A stretch of 64,000 nucleotides of DNA from CAMDKS01 sp044375465 (GTDB lineage Bacteria; Bdellovibrionota_B; Oligoflexia; Oligoflexales; RGVZ01). Below the pieces are notes generated by a model. The model ran no database searches. It saw nothing but the letters and a program-made list of their open reading frames with translations, and was not told the DNA's origin. The position numbers and the translations under genes were made by a program. Positions 18,162-27,103 of the stretch are shown here, piece by piece. The stretch's first letter is position 1, and every line of letters starts with the position of its first letter. The DNA lies in assembly GCA_044375465.1 (NCBI GenBank), contig JBILMN010000003.1, positions 1-64,000 of the forward strand, read 5' to 3'.

Positions 18162-19192
18162 CATTTTCAAATCAAAAGCAACGATTTAAAAAGTCGGGAC
18201 ATCGCTTCCAGGAGAAGCAAGGGGCTGATCGTCGCAAGGACGAATCTTTTAAGCAGCCAAAGCCGATGATTCAAACAACATCCTTATGGGATTTCCCCAG
18301 TCAGCATTATGGTGATGATCACCAAGGCGATGGCGAGTACGCAGGCGTCACTCCCAGTTACATTATCTGGAATCTTTTGCAGCGATACACCAAACCACAG
18401 GCCAAGGTTTTGGATCCAATGTGCGGCAGTGGCACGACCCTTGATGTTTGCAAAGACTTAAACCGTCAAGGCATTGGTTTCGATATAGCGCCAAACCGAA
18501 CGGATGTGCACAAAGCGGATGCTCGTAGCTTACCCGTTAAGAGTGGTGAAGTCGATTTTGTGTTTCTGGACCCGCCCTACAGTACTCACATTAAGTACAG
18601 CGGCGATCCAAAATGTATTGGCGAGCTCGATGCACGCGGCGGTGGATATTATGAGGCCATGGAGGCGGTGATCGCAGAGCTTTACCGTGTGCTCAAAAAC
18701 GGTGGTTACCTGGGGCTTTACATCCAAGACTCTTTTGCGAAAGGAAAGCCTTTTGCACCACTCGGGTTTGAGTTGTTTTTGCGACTCAGTGTCTTGTTTG
18801 AGCCGGTTGACATTATCTGTGTGACGCGTCATAACAAGAAACTAAAGCGCAATCATTGGCACACATCTTCCATCGAAGGTAATTATTTTTTGCGTGGATT
18901 TAATTACCTTTTTATTGTGCGCAAAAATTCGACTCATGATTCCCAGTTACTGAAGCATGATCGTGCGGGCGCTTTGTCCTTTTACTTGCGGCAGGTGGCA
19001 GCGGCCCGTCCGGGAGAGGTCGTGACTCCTGCCACCCTGGCAAAGGCGATCGAAACTGAAGGGGCGTCATTGGATAAAAAATTAATGCGTAAAGAGGAAA
19101 AGAAATCAATAAAAGCCCATCGCAAAGATCATGCGCCCGTGCAAAAGCCTCAAGGGCAACATCATCGACGACACAAGGAAAAACGCAAATGA
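18158..19192 (+). CDS. DNA methylase-type N6-adenine/N4-cytosine methyltransferase, orphan
   Basis: A 344-residue protein with SAM-binding motif DPMCGSGTT (about residues 86-94) followed by catalytic DPPY (~139), the order of gamma-type amino-methyltransferases. Basic, low-complexity tails flank the core (QKQRFKKSGHRFQEK at the start; HHRRHKEKRK at the end), unusual for a restriction-modification enzyme and suggestive of nucleic acid binding. No restriction gene is near. It overlaps both the pseudouridine synthase and the MazG-like gene by four bases. The target may be DNA, or RNA given the company it keeps. Confidence 0.82.
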   Translation: MTFSNQKQRFKKSGHRFQEKQGADRRKDESFKQPKPMIQTTSLWDFPSQHYGDDHQGDGEYAGVTPSYIIWNLLQRYTKPQAKVLDPMCGSGTTLDVCKDLNRQGIGFDIAPNRTDVHKADARSLPVKSGEVDFVFLDPPYSTHIKYSGDPKCIGELDARGGGYYEAMEAVIAELYRVLKNGGYLGLYIQDSFAKGKPFAPLGFELFLRLSVLFEPVDIICVTRHNKKLKRNHWHTSSIEGNYFLRGFNYLFIVRKNSTHDSQLLKHDRAGALSFYLRQVAAARPGEVVTPATLAKAIETEGASLDKKLMRKEEKKSIKAHRKDHAPVQKPQGQHHRRHKEKRK

Positions 19193-19536
19193 ACTCTTTG
19201 GAAGACCTCAAGGGTGAAGTGTTGAGATTTGCGGCCGAACGTGAATGGGAGCAGTTTCATACGCCCAAAAATCTATCCACGGCTGTGGCGGTGGAAGCCG
19301 CTGAGCTACAAGAACTCTTTATGTGGCTGACTCCCGAACAAAGCCGGTGTCCATCCCCTGAACTCCACGCGAAAATCGAGGATGAAGTGGGCGACATCTT
19401 GATCTGTCTTGTAAATTTTGCGGCCCGTACGGGCATCGATCCTCTGGTGGCCGCGGCCCAAAAAATCAAGAAAAATGGGCAAAAGTACCCCATCGAGGCC
19501 TGTCGAGGTCGAGCCAAGAAGTACGATGAGCTCTAG
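19189..19536 (+). CDS. MazG-like nucleotide pyrophosphohydrolase
   Basis: A 115-residue all-helical protein with the MazG-type metal-binding signature: VEAAELQELFMW, then EDEVGDILICLVNFA. The length and FHTPKNLSTAVAVEAAEL start match the short RS21-C6/dCTPase-like group, which hydrolyses (d)NTPs to (d)NMPs for nucleotide pool cleaning. The start codon overlaps the methyltransferase stop (ATGA). Confidence 0.85.
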   Translation: MNSLEDLKGEVLRFAAEREWEQFHTPKNLSTAVAVEAAELQELFMWLTPEQSRCPSPELHAKIEDEVGDILICLVNFAARTGIDPLVAAAQKIKKNGQKYPIEACRGRAKKYDEL

Positions 19537-19721
19537 TCCGTGCCTGGTCGATAGCCATTGTTAGCGTGATAAATTAATAAGCCTTTAGACGCCCAAGTGA
19601 CGCAGAACTCTCTGTGTGGGCAACCTCTGCCCGTCACTGAAGAGGGCAAATATTCGTCCTTTTTTCCAATAATTTCAATGACCCGATAAAAAATAACTTT
19701 AGTTCTGTCCTGATCAAGACG

Positions 19722-19757
19722 AAGACCAGTTCGGGCCGAGGGTCTTATTAATTTTTT
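19722..19757 (+). terminator. Hairpin plus T-run just upstream of the chemoreceptor start
   Basis: AAGACC (19722-19727) pairs with GGTCTT (19741-19746), with an inner TCGG/CCGA pair, and ATTAATTTTTTT follows. It looks like a Rho-independent terminator for the upstream three-gene operon. The T-run ends only about 14 bases before the ATG at 19772, touching the ribosome binding site, so it could also act on the chemoreceptor transcript. The rest of the 235-bp gap holds nothing clear. Confidence 0.55.
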
Positions 19758-19771
19758 TGGAAAGGGAAGTT

Positions 19772-21703
19772 ATGCAGTCATTTAAGTCATGGTTTTCAAA
19801 AATGTCGTTGCGAGGACGCATCATTGTGATGTGTTCGTCCATGCTCCTACCGCTGGTCGGCCTATTCTTCTTATTGTTAGGTGCTTACCAGAAAGATCTT
19901 GATTTCGCGCGAGCTGAGATCAAGGGTGCAAAGTTTGGTCCTGCTGCCGTTAAGCCTCTTGCGCAAGCTTTTGAGTTTAACCTGAACCGAACCTCTGGTG
20001 GCGATAACACTGACGTGAAGTCTCGTCGTCAGGCTTCTGTTGGCGATCTCAAGGCGCTCGCTGATGAGTTCGCTGCTGATCTCAAGTTTAACGATGCTGA
20101 CTTGAAATCCCGGAAGCGCGAAGGTATGACACCAGCCGCTGTTGGCGCGAAGTTGGAAGCCTTTATGGCGTCTCCAACAGATCAGAACTATACGGATGTG
20201 CTTAATGCTGCAAAGGCAGTTTTGGCTCACACCGGTGACATGTCCAATCTGATTTTGGACCCTGATTTGGATTCTTATTACCTGATGGATGCCTGGCTTG
20301 CCGCTGTGCCCGCGGTCATGGAGCGTTCTCATGATTTAGTACAAGCTCTTGTCGCAGGCGATCACGCGCAGGCTGATATCCTCGCGGGAATTTTGACGAC
20401 AGTCGACTTGCCTCGCGCTCTTGGTGATATTGATGTTGCCATCACCGAAGACGTGAACTTCTATGGGGCTAATGAGAGCATGCAGAAGACACTTCGTGGT
20501 GACACTGACACATGGAGTGCTGATCTGAAGACTTTTGTTGAATCTGCCAAGAAAGTTAATGTGAAAAATAAAGACCAAGTGGTTGCCGTCAGAAAAATGG
20601 CGATCGATAACATTCAGCGTACCGAGGCTTTCTGGAATAAGCTCACTGGCCATTTGACCTCGCTTCTTGAAGCCCGTGATGCCTACATTTCCTTGCAGCG
20701 TCGTAACGCTGTGATTATGTGCGTCGTGCTTCTCCTTGTTTGCGGTTTTGTGGTTCGATTTGGTGCCTCTGCGATTGCCAAGTCTCTGGATGAATTGGCT
20801 GAAGTTCTCAAAGGTCAGACAGAATCTATTTCCTCTGAGAGTGAGAAGATTGCGACAGGCAGTACCGAGTTGTCTTCAACCGTTACCGAGCAGGCTTCGG
20901 CTCTGCAAGAGACGTCGACAACCATGCATGAAGTCGCAACCATTGCGGCGCGCAACTCCGACACCGTTTCAGAATCCATGCAGGAAGCTATGGGTACCAT
21001 CGATAAGATTGAGCATGGTCGTCAGGCGCTCAACGAATTAATGAATTCTGTCCGCGCCCTTGAGGGTCAGCAGAATGATTCGACTAAGATTCTGCAAAAA
21101 TATGCAGAGGAGGTCACTCGCATCGAATCATTCATCCGTGAGATCAGTAACAAGACATCTCAAATCAACGACATCGTATTCCAAACCAAGCTCTTGTCCT
21201 TTAACGCTTCAGTTGAGGCGGCGCGAGCTGGTGAGCATGGTAAAGGCTTTGCGGTTGTTGCGGAAGAAGTGGGCGTTCTTGCGAACCAGAGTGGATCTGC
21301 CGCTAAAGACATCAACGGTCACCTCGATAATACGCTGAAGATGGTCTCTGGTATCACTCAGCAGATTATTGAAATGGCAAAGAGCATGGAGCTGCAAACC
21401 AAATCTGTTTTGGAAAATAGCCGTTCCAGCGCGCAAAAGTGTGCGACTGCATTTGACCAGATCACTCAGGTGTCCAAGGCGCTGACCCACCGTCTACAGG
21501 ACATCGTTGGCTCATCCAAAGAGCAGACCACAGCGGTCACGCAGATCTCGACTGGTATCACAGAAATCGATCGTGCAACTCAAGAGAGCAGCAATGTTGC
21601 TCATGCGTCAGCAGCATCCGCCTCTGAATTGGCAGAGGGTGTTGGTAAACTGAAGCATATCGCGCATGAATTGAATTCTTTGATCCGCGGTAAAGCTGCA
21701 TAA
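19772..21703 (+). CDS. Methyl-accepting chemotaxis protein
   Basis: A 643-residue chemoreceptor with transmembrane helices at about residues 16-37 and 310-330 enclosing a ~270-residue periplasmic sensing domain, mostly helical and unassigned. The cytoplasmic signalling domain contains the conserved hairpin tip region NDIVFQTKLLSFNASVEAARAG, then EHGKGFAVVAEEV and LANQSGSAAKDI. No obvious HAMP domain separates the second helix from the signalling region. ATG at 19772 has AAGGGAAG upstream; the TTG at 19757 is rejected. No che genes are adjacent. Confidence 0.92.
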   Translation: MQSFKSWFSKMSLRGRIIVMCSSMLLPLVGLFFLLLGAYQKDLDFARAEIKGAKFGPAAVKPLAQAFEFNLNRTSGGDNTDVKSRRQASVGDLKALADEFAADLKFNDADLKSRKREGMTPAAVGAKLEAFMASPTDQNYTDVLNAAKAVLAHTGDMSNLILDPDLDSYYLMDAWLAAVPAVMERSHDLVQALVAGDHAQADILAGILTTVDLPRALGDIDVAITEDVNFYGANESMQKTLRGDTDTWSADLKTFVESAKKVNVKNKDQVVAVRKMAIDNIQRTEAFWNKLTGHLTSLLEARDAYISLQRRNAVIMCVVLLLVCGFVVRFGASAIAKSLDELAEVLKGQTESISSESEKIATGSTELSSTVTEQASALQETSTTMHEVATIAARNSDTVSESMQEAMGTIDKIEHGRQALNELMNSVRALEGQQNDSTKILQKYAEEVTRIESFIREISNKTSQINDIVFQTKLLSFNASVEAARAGEHGKGFAVVAEEVGVLANQSGSAAKDINGHLDNTLKMVSGITQQIIEMAKSMELQTKSVLENSRSSAQKCATAFDQITQVSKALTHRLQDIVGSSKEQTTAVTQISTGITEIDRATQESSNVAHASAASASELAEGVGKLKHIAHELNSLIRGKAA

Positions 21704-21713
21704 TTTCCCGTTC

Positions 21714-21750
21714 AAAAAAGAGCCCCCTGAACTTGACGGTTCAGGGGGCT
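21714..21750. terminator. Bidirectional Rho-independent terminator
   Basis: AGCCCCCTGAAC (21721-21732) and GTTCAGGGGGCT (21739-21750) form a perfect 12-bp stem with a 6-base loop. AAAAAA at 21714-21719 gives a U-run for the leftward protease transcript; the rightward side has only ATTTG. It sits between the convergent chemoreceptor and protease genes. Confidence 0.85.
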
Positions 21751-21772
21751 ATTTGTATTGCTACTCCTCTTA

Positions 21773-22927
21773 TCAATATTCGGGTGGTACGATAAATCCA
21801 CTGAGAGCGCTGTACCAGGTTCCCTTTGAAATATCGGTCTCGCCGTGCTCCAAGCCGAAGGGTAGCGGTTTGTTCAGAAAATCCATGGTGAAACGTGTGT
21901 AACCATCCGAGAGCCCGCGGTCTGGACGGTCAGTGCCCCAGCTATTTTTTACGACGAGGTAGCGCAGGGTACCATTGAGCGCAGCATTCTTGAGTTCGTC
22001 ACTCACATCACCTTCAGGGATCGTACCAACGCCTGGTACGTGATCGACGACATAGTCTTCCAGGACAATCAAGTGTCCACCTTGGCCTGTGGAGTACCCC
22101 TTCTTGAGATAGAGCTCATGTTCAAATGTTGCGTTATTTTCTGTGTTTAGTGCAGAAAATTCCACCATCGAACTCATGATAACGGGTTTCTTATCGTTGG
22201 CGGCACGTAGAACTCTCTGTAAAACACTGGATCTTTTGCGGCGATCCCACAAGCGAGGTTCGGCGCCTTGTCCCCATAACTGAGGGTAGCTCAGCTGCGT
22301 CCATGCATGGGCGCCGCCGGAAATTTCGTCACTTAAGGTCCAAGGTGAGCCACCGGGAGACGTACCTGTTTTAAGTTCCGTCGCAGCATATATTCTTTCA
22401 GAAAGTGCGTCCATATCGACACCAAAAGCTTCGTTGAGGGCAGCTTTGACGGATTCTGGAGTGCGGTTACTGTTGTTTTGCAAAGATCCCGATGACAACG
22501 ATTCATTGATGGCAAATTCGGCCATGCGCTGCACAGCAGACATTTGTTCGTCGGCCTCATCAGGTAAAAAATCCCCCTCGAGCATATACCCATGATTTTG
22601 AATGATCCGACTTGCTAGCCACCACTCGCCTCCCGTATCGATCTTGTCCCCTGTGCCCCTCAAGATCTTTTCGTACCAATCCCAGTAGGTCCAGTAAGAT
22701 TCCGAGATATTGACCGTTTGACCGCTTGCTGAGAGATGTAACGATTCTGCCCAGGTGCTTGTAGCGTAGAGCCAGCAATTACCAATCGATTGCCTCTTTA
22801 CAGGGGTATGCTCTACATCCGTGACATCGAGACGTGCTTTCAGGTGTTGACGTCCGCATCCGCCCAAAGAAGCCATGAAGGTCACGAGAAGCAATACCTT
22901 GGTCTGATAGAAGAATCTTTTGTTCAT
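21773..22927 (-). CDS. Papain-like (C1 family) peptidase, predicted lipoprotein
   Basis: A 384-residue protein with lipobox MASLGGC. It has the papain-family catalytic set in the right order: QSIGNCWLYATS (Gln and Cys), GGHLIVLEDY (His), and VKNSWGTD (Asn). No N-terminal inhibitory prodomain is apparent because the catalytic Cys comes at about residue 50. There is a ~110-residue insertion between Cys and His compared with a minimal papain core. C1 peptidases are uncommon in bacteria; bleomycin-hydrolase-like members are cytoplasmic, unlike this lipoprotein. The frame runs on to 23002 but the lipoprotein signal fixes the start at 22927. Confidence 0.82.
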   Translation of the reverse strand: MNKRFFYQTKVLLLVTFMASLGGCGRQHLKARLDVTDVEHTPVKRQSIGNCWLYATSTWAESLHLSASGQTVNISESYWTYWDWYEKILRGTGDKIDTGGEWWLASRIIQNHGYMLEGDFLPDEADEQMSAVQRMAEFAINESLSSGSLQNNSNRTPESVKAALNEAFGVDMDALSERIYAATELKTGTSPGGSPWTLSDEISGGAHAWTQLSYPQLWGQGAEPRLWDRRKRSSVLQRVLRAANDKKPVIMSSMVEFSALNTENNATFEHELYLKKGYSTGQGGHLIVLEDYVVDHVPGVGTIPEGDVSDELKNAALNGTLRYLVVKNSWGTDRPDRGLSDGYTRFTMDFLNKPLPFGLEHGETDISKGTWYSALSGFIVPPEY

Positions 22928-23198
22928 TTTTTCATCTTTCTGGCGTTCAACGATCGATCTTTTTAAAAACCATAGAATCATTGGGGGTTCTAACAACACC
23001 ACCTAAGATTGTCCATGTGATTCTGCGGCCGATCGTTGGTCCTAAAATGGCGGTGCGGCGGGCCTGGCTAATATCTCATTTTGACGGGCGAGACGACCCG
23101 CGTTATATTATCGGAAAATAAAGAATTCATTGGTTTTTTTATGATTTGCGGCGGCTGCCATGGAGGCAGCAATTTCGAGAGAATGGAAGGTACAAACA

Positions 23199-24116
23199 AT
23201 GAATGATCCATGCAGTCGGTCTATCGCGCGATCCCTCCTCGCCATCAGTCTTTTTGGGGCAGGAGTTTCATATGCCGTTGAACCCAAGGTCAACGCTCCA
23301 GTGGCTGTGGTGGCAACATCCGATCGGAGCGAACCAGGTAAAACGGATACAGCCGTTAAATCAGGGGCACCAGTTGAAAGCGCCACCGCCGTGCAGGCTG
23401 AGGACATCAGTGGCCCTGGAATTTTTGCTCGGGCTTGGCAAGCTGGTTTTGTCGTATTCATGACGTTGATTGGTTTAATCGGCTCCTCAGTCACATGCTG
23501 GGTGATCATCGTGACAAAGTACAAGGACCTTGGCCGCATCACGGCTGCCAATGATACCTTTATAAAATCATTCTGGGAGTCCCGGTCATTGAATGATTTG
23601 AACAGTCGTTTGCAAGAATATCAGTACAGCCCGGCGCGCGAGGTATTTCGTAGTGGTTACGCTGAGCTTGCGCGGAGCAATCAGATGCGCGATCAAACGG
23701 CATCGACTGAAATTGCTATTGGTGCTGCGATGGACAATCTTAATCGCACCCTGCAAAAGGCGAAACTTCTTGAACGCAAACGCCTGGAAGTGAACCTAAA
23801 TTGGTTGGCTATTATTGCTTCGGTTTCTCCGTTTGTCGGGCTATTTGGTACGGTCTGGGGAATTATGAATTCTTTTGAAGGTATTGCACGCACGGGTAGC
23901 GCCAGTCTTGCTGCGGTGGCGCCGGGTATCGCTGAAGCTCTGACCTCAACAGCATTTGGACTTGCGGCGGCAATTCCCGCGGTGATCGGTTATAATTTGT
24001 TTAATGGAAAACTACGATTTCAGATGATGGCGATCGATGGTTTTTGTGCCGATTTCCTGAACATTGTCGAGCGCTACCTTGTAACTGAAAAGGCGAAAGC
24101 TGGCGAGAAGGCGTGA
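23199..24116 (+). CDS. tolQ: TolQ/ExbB-type proton channel protein with N-terminal signal-like extension
   Basis: A 305-residue MotA/TolQ/ExbB protein. The channel part has a first helix (about residues 88-110), a cytoplasmic domain, then NWLAIIASVSPFVGLFGTVWGIMNSF and ALTSTAFGLAAAIPAVIGYN, the family signatures. The first ~75 residues are extra: a hydrophobic signal-like stretch ending SYAVEPK and a polar Ala/Val-rich linker, as in some ExbB proteins with a periplasmic extension. GGAAGG at 23185-23190 selects ATG 23199. It leads the tol operon and, with TolR, uses the proton motive force. Confidence 0.9.
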   Translation: MNDPCSRSIARSLLAISLFGAGVSYAVEPKVNAPVAVVATSDRSEPGKTDTAVKSGAPVESATAVQAEDISGPGIFARAWQAGFVVFMTLIGLIGSSVTCWVIIVTKYKDLGRITAANDTFIKSFWESRSLNDLNSRLQEYQYSPAREVFRSGYAELARSNQMRDQTASTEIAIGAAMDNLNRTLQKAKLLERKRLEVNLNWLAIIASVSPFVGLFGTVWGIMNSFEGIARTGSASLAAVAPGIAEALTSTAFGLAAAIPAVIGYNLFNGKLRFQMMAIDGFCADFLNIVERYLVTEKAKAGEKA

Positions 24117-24160
24117 GACTTGGTTTTGTTCGCGTATGCACAAGAGGGGAGAGCTGATTC

Positions 24161-24592
24161 ATGGCACTAGGACAGATCAACTTCAATCAGGGGGATGAGT
24201 ACAGTGGAGATATCGCCGAGATCAACGTCATACCACTTGTGGACGTACTGCTGGTGCTCCTGATTATTTTTATGGTTGCTGCGCCGATCAGCATTGGTGG
24301 AATCAACATCGATTTGCCGACCAGTAAAGCCCGTGGGACTTTGTCAGATGAGGATCGGGTCATTGTATCCATCAACAAAGATGGCGAGTTTTGGATGGAA
24401 AAATCCAAAGTACCCGCCAGCGCCCTCCCTGAGAAACTCAAAGCCATGTACCAGTTCCGTGAGCGCAAAGAGATCTTCATTCGCGCGGACCGTGGCGTTG
24501 TTTATAGTGCGGTCGTTGACGCGATGAGCGCTGCGAAAAGTGCTGGCGTCACAAAAATATCAATGCTGACTCAGCCGCCCAGGAATGGCTAA
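24161..24592 (+). CDS. tolR: TolR/ExbD-type stator protein
   Basis: A 143-residue protein with one N-terminal transmembrane helix carrying the proton-relay Asp (INVIPLVDVLLVLLIIFM) and a periplasmic ExbD/TolR domain ending SAGVTKISMLT. It pairs with TolQ to couple the proton gradient to the TonB-domain protein encoded next. The gap to tolQ is 44 bp; the next gene starts two bases after the stop. Confidence 0.93.
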   Translation: MALGQINFNQGDEYSGDIAEINVIPLVDVLLVLLIIFMVAAPISIGGINIDLPTSKARGTLSDEDRVIVSINKDGEFWMEKSKVPASALPEKLKAMYQFRERKEIFIRADRGVVYSAVVDAMSAAKSAGVTKISMLTQPPRNG

Positions 24593-24594
24593 CC

Positions 24595-25515
24595 ATGGCT
24601 GCCACTTCCGCAAAAACAGCTTTTAAATACGATTTCGGCCCGGCTCTACTCAAAAAAGTGGATCCCGTTGGTATGCCGGAGGACATCCGCTTTGCCTGGA
24701 TCGTATTGATTTCGACCATTGCCGTCCATCTTCTGGTCTTGGCGATGAATCCACATTGGTTTTGGACCACCCCGAAGGTGGATATGGAGCAAAGTATCGC
24801 TGTGGATGTGGATTTTATGAACCAGCTGTCTTTGGAGGCTCCCCAGGAGACCGCCTTGCCAAATTCCAAACGGTCGGATGAGGCTGCTGTTCCTGCTAAC
24901 CTCTTGCCCCAATTGCCAAAGAAATTCGAAGTCGAGGAACAAAATAAAGCCGAAGAAAAACCATTTGTGGAGGAGAAAGATCCTAAAGCCGATGATTCTC
25001 TGGCTGAAAAACAAGTCGCGCCCCCTGAAAAAGACGAAGTGCCAAAGACAAAAGAAGATCCCAATAAGGTCACTAGAGATGACTTGATGAAGCGCCTTGC
25101 TGTAGAGAAACTCAAACAGGAAAACAAAATCGATCTTCAAATGAAGGCCCAGAAAAACGCGCTCGCCAAATTAAAAGAAGAGTTGGCTGCCAATGACGCG
25201 AAGTCTAATTCAGGGTCGGGTGCGGTGGGTGTTGGTGCCATTCGTGCAAGAACTTATGCTGATTTGTTGCGGGCTGCTGTAAAACGAAATCTCTATTTGC
25301 CTAAAACCTTCGAGTACGATCAGATCAAACTTGTCACGCAACTTAGTGTCATCATTAATGCCAAAGGAGAGTTGATTGACGTGCGTCTGGCGAAATCAAG
25401 TGGCAACGGCGCATATGATCAAGCCGCGATTGCGGCATTGCAAAATTCGGTGCCTTTGCCGCAGCCGCCTGCAGATATTGCCGGGCAGGCCATCACTTTC
25501 AATCTTTCTAAATGA
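24595..25515 (+). CDS. TolA-like protein with TonB C-terminal domain
   Basis: A 306-residue protein in the tolA position. One transmembrane helix lies at about residues 36-54, then an acidic/basic Pro- and Lys-rich linker (heavy in E, K, P and D) and a helical Gln/Lys-rich segment. The C-terminal TonB-type domain reads TYADLLRAAVKRNLYLPKTF...INAKGELIDVRLAKSSGNGAYDQAAIAAL. It should span the periplasm and transmit TolQR force to the outer membrane. Its stop overlaps an in-frame ATG (25512) of the tolB frame. Confidence 0.85.
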   Translation: MAATSAKTAFKYDFGPALLKKVDPVGMPEDIRFAWIVLISTIAVHLLVLAMNPHWFWTTPKVDMEQSIAVDVDFMNQLSLEAPQETALPNSKRSDEAAVPANLLPQLPKKFEVEEQNKAEEKPFVEEKDPKADDSLAEKQVAPPEKDEVPKTKEDPNKVTRDDLMKRLAVEKLKQENKIDLQMKAQKNALAKLKEELAANDAKSNSGSGAVGVGAIRARTYADLLRAAVKRNLYLPKTFEYDQIKLVTQLSVIINAKGELIDVRLAKSSGNGAYDQAAIAALQNSVPLPQPPADIAGQAITFNLSK

Positions 25516-25532
25516 CGGTTAGGAGTTTTTTC

Positions 25533-26936
25533 ATGTTTTTAAAGTCGCAAATGATGATCTCTTTGATCCTTGTTGCAGGTCTTTCGAATTTATCCAATCC
25601 AGTCGTTGCCGCAGGGATTGTCGTTAATATTGATAACCCCCAGTTTCGTGAAGTCGTCGCGGCAATTCCAGAATTTTCCGTGCGCAAGGATTCTGCTGAC
25701 GTGGAATCCGTGGCGCTGGCGACAGAGGCCAACACGGAGCTTCAACGGTTACTTAATTTTACCGGGATCTTCAAGCTTATGGGTCAAGCCGCATACAAGG
25801 ATTTGATGTCTCATGCCAAAGAGTCCTGGTTTACGGATCAAGGCACGGGGACTGTGAATTTATTGGAATGGAAAACAGTTGGAGTCGAGGCCTTGACGCT
25901 AGCTGAGGTTTCGCGCGACGGTAGTGGAACCTGGACGCTGCTAATCCGTACGATTGACGTCGGGCGTCGAGAGGTTCTAGTCGGAAAAAAATATTCTCAA
26001 GTGGCTCGCAAGCAGGTCATCAACGTTATGCGGCGTTATGGTGATGAGGTACTACGAGCTTACACCGGGAAATCTGGAATTTTTAACTCGAAATTGGTAT
26101 TCGTTGGTCGCCCTTCAGCAAGCGCAGCAAAGCAGATTTACATCTCGGATTTTGATGGGTCAAACGCCTATCCCATCACGCGCGGCAATTTTCCTCATTT
26201 GTCACCAAGCTTTAGCGCTGATGGCAAGTATGTTGCCTACACCTCATATGAGGCAGGTAATCCAGACCTATACATTTTTGATTTGGCGACAGGAAAATCT
26301 CGAAAACTATCGGGACAAAAAGGTATTAATAGTGGCGGTAATTTCTCGCCATCGGGCAAGGTCATCACGTTTACAGGTTCGGTGAATGGGGACGCGGATA
26401 TCTACACAGTCTTGCCGGGTGGTGGTTCACGGAAATTATTCATTAGCGGGTCCGGTCCTGACGTGGATCCGTCGTTCTCACCGGATGGAAGTAAAATAGC
26501 CTTTGTTAGTGGCAGATTTGGTAACCCCCATATTTTTGTCGCAAACTTGAACTGGGGTTCCGACACAGAACCTCGGGTTGTCAATGACAAGAGACTCACG
26601 TACGCTGGCTGGTACAATGCCACCCCTGCCTGGACCCCTGAAGGGGATCGCATCGCTTTTGCTGGCTACGACAAGGAAATTGATCGTTTTGATCTTTTTA
26701 TGATGAATCCGGATGGTACGAAGCTTGAGCGCCTCACCCTCCGGGCTGGTGATAACGAACGTCCGTGGTTCAGCCCCAACGGTCAGAACATTGTCTTCAT
26801 GTCCAATCGAACGAACGGTCAAAACGTCAAGACAGTTCATCAACTATTTATCATGAATCGGGATGGTGGTAACCAGCGGCAGCTGATTACAGGGCTCTAT
26901 GAGGCCCAAACACCATGCTGGGGCCCGAATCTGTAG
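25533..26936 (+). CDS. tolB: Tol-Pal system beta-propeller protein TolB
   Basis: A 467-residue periplasmic protein: signal peptide (cleavage near VVAAGI), an N-terminal alpha/beta domain, then a WD40-like/PD40 propeller with repeated FSPDGSKIAFVS, FSPNGQNIVFMSN and FSADGKYVAYTS units. AGGAG at 25521-25525 supports ATG 25533; ATG 25512 would overlap the previous stop. TolB normally binds Pal and TolA, but no pal gene follows here. Confidence 0.93.
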   Translation: MFLKSQMMISLILVAGLSNLSNPVVAAGIVVNIDNPQFREVVAAIPEFSVRKDSADVESVALATEANTELQRLLNFTGIFKLMGQAAYKDLMSHAKESWFTDQGTGTVNLLEWKTVGVEALTLAEVSRDGSGTWTLLIRTIDVGRREVLVGKKYSQVARKQVINVMRRYGDEVLRAYTGKSGIFNSKLVFVGRPSASAAKQIYISDFDGSNAYPITRGNFPHLSPSFSADGKYVAYTSYEAGNPDLYIFDLATGKSRKLSGQKGINSGGNFSPSGKVITFTGSVNGDADIYTVLPGGGSRKLFISGSGPDVDPSFSPDGSKIAFVSGRFGNPHIFVANLNWGSDTEPRVVNDKRLTYAGWYNATPAWTPEGDRIAFAGYDKEIDRFDLFMMNPDGTKLERLTLRAGDNERPWFSPNGQNIVFMSNRTNGQNVKTVHQLFIMNRDGGNQRQLITGLYEAQTPCWGPNL

Positions 26937-27007
26937 AGTGTCCTGGAATTTGATGAAAGTCGTTTAGATGGACGATCTTGAAACGCTAGCAAAGTTTCAT
27001 TATTTTC

Positions 27008-27016
27008 TGTTATAAT
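27008..27016 (+). promoter_or_regulatory. Extended -10 promoter for the small lipoprotein gene
   Basis: TGTTATAAT is a perfect TATAAT box with an upstream TGn extension, 88 bp before the ATG at 27104. No good -35 box stands at 17 bases, which is common for extended -10 promoters. It suggests the lipoprotein gene has its own, probably strong, promoter apart from the tol operon. Confidence 0.5.
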
Positions 27017-27103
27017 ATAAGCTGTTAGCCAACGAGGACGTGGCGCTTGAGTCGCGCAACGCTCGACTTGGGGAGTGGTTCATTAAATTTAAAGGGGTTC
27101 ATT

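Noticed and set aside
19675..19700. Flagellar sigma-28-like CCCGATAA before the chemoreceptor
   Set aside because: No matching -35 (TAAA-type) box at the required distance.
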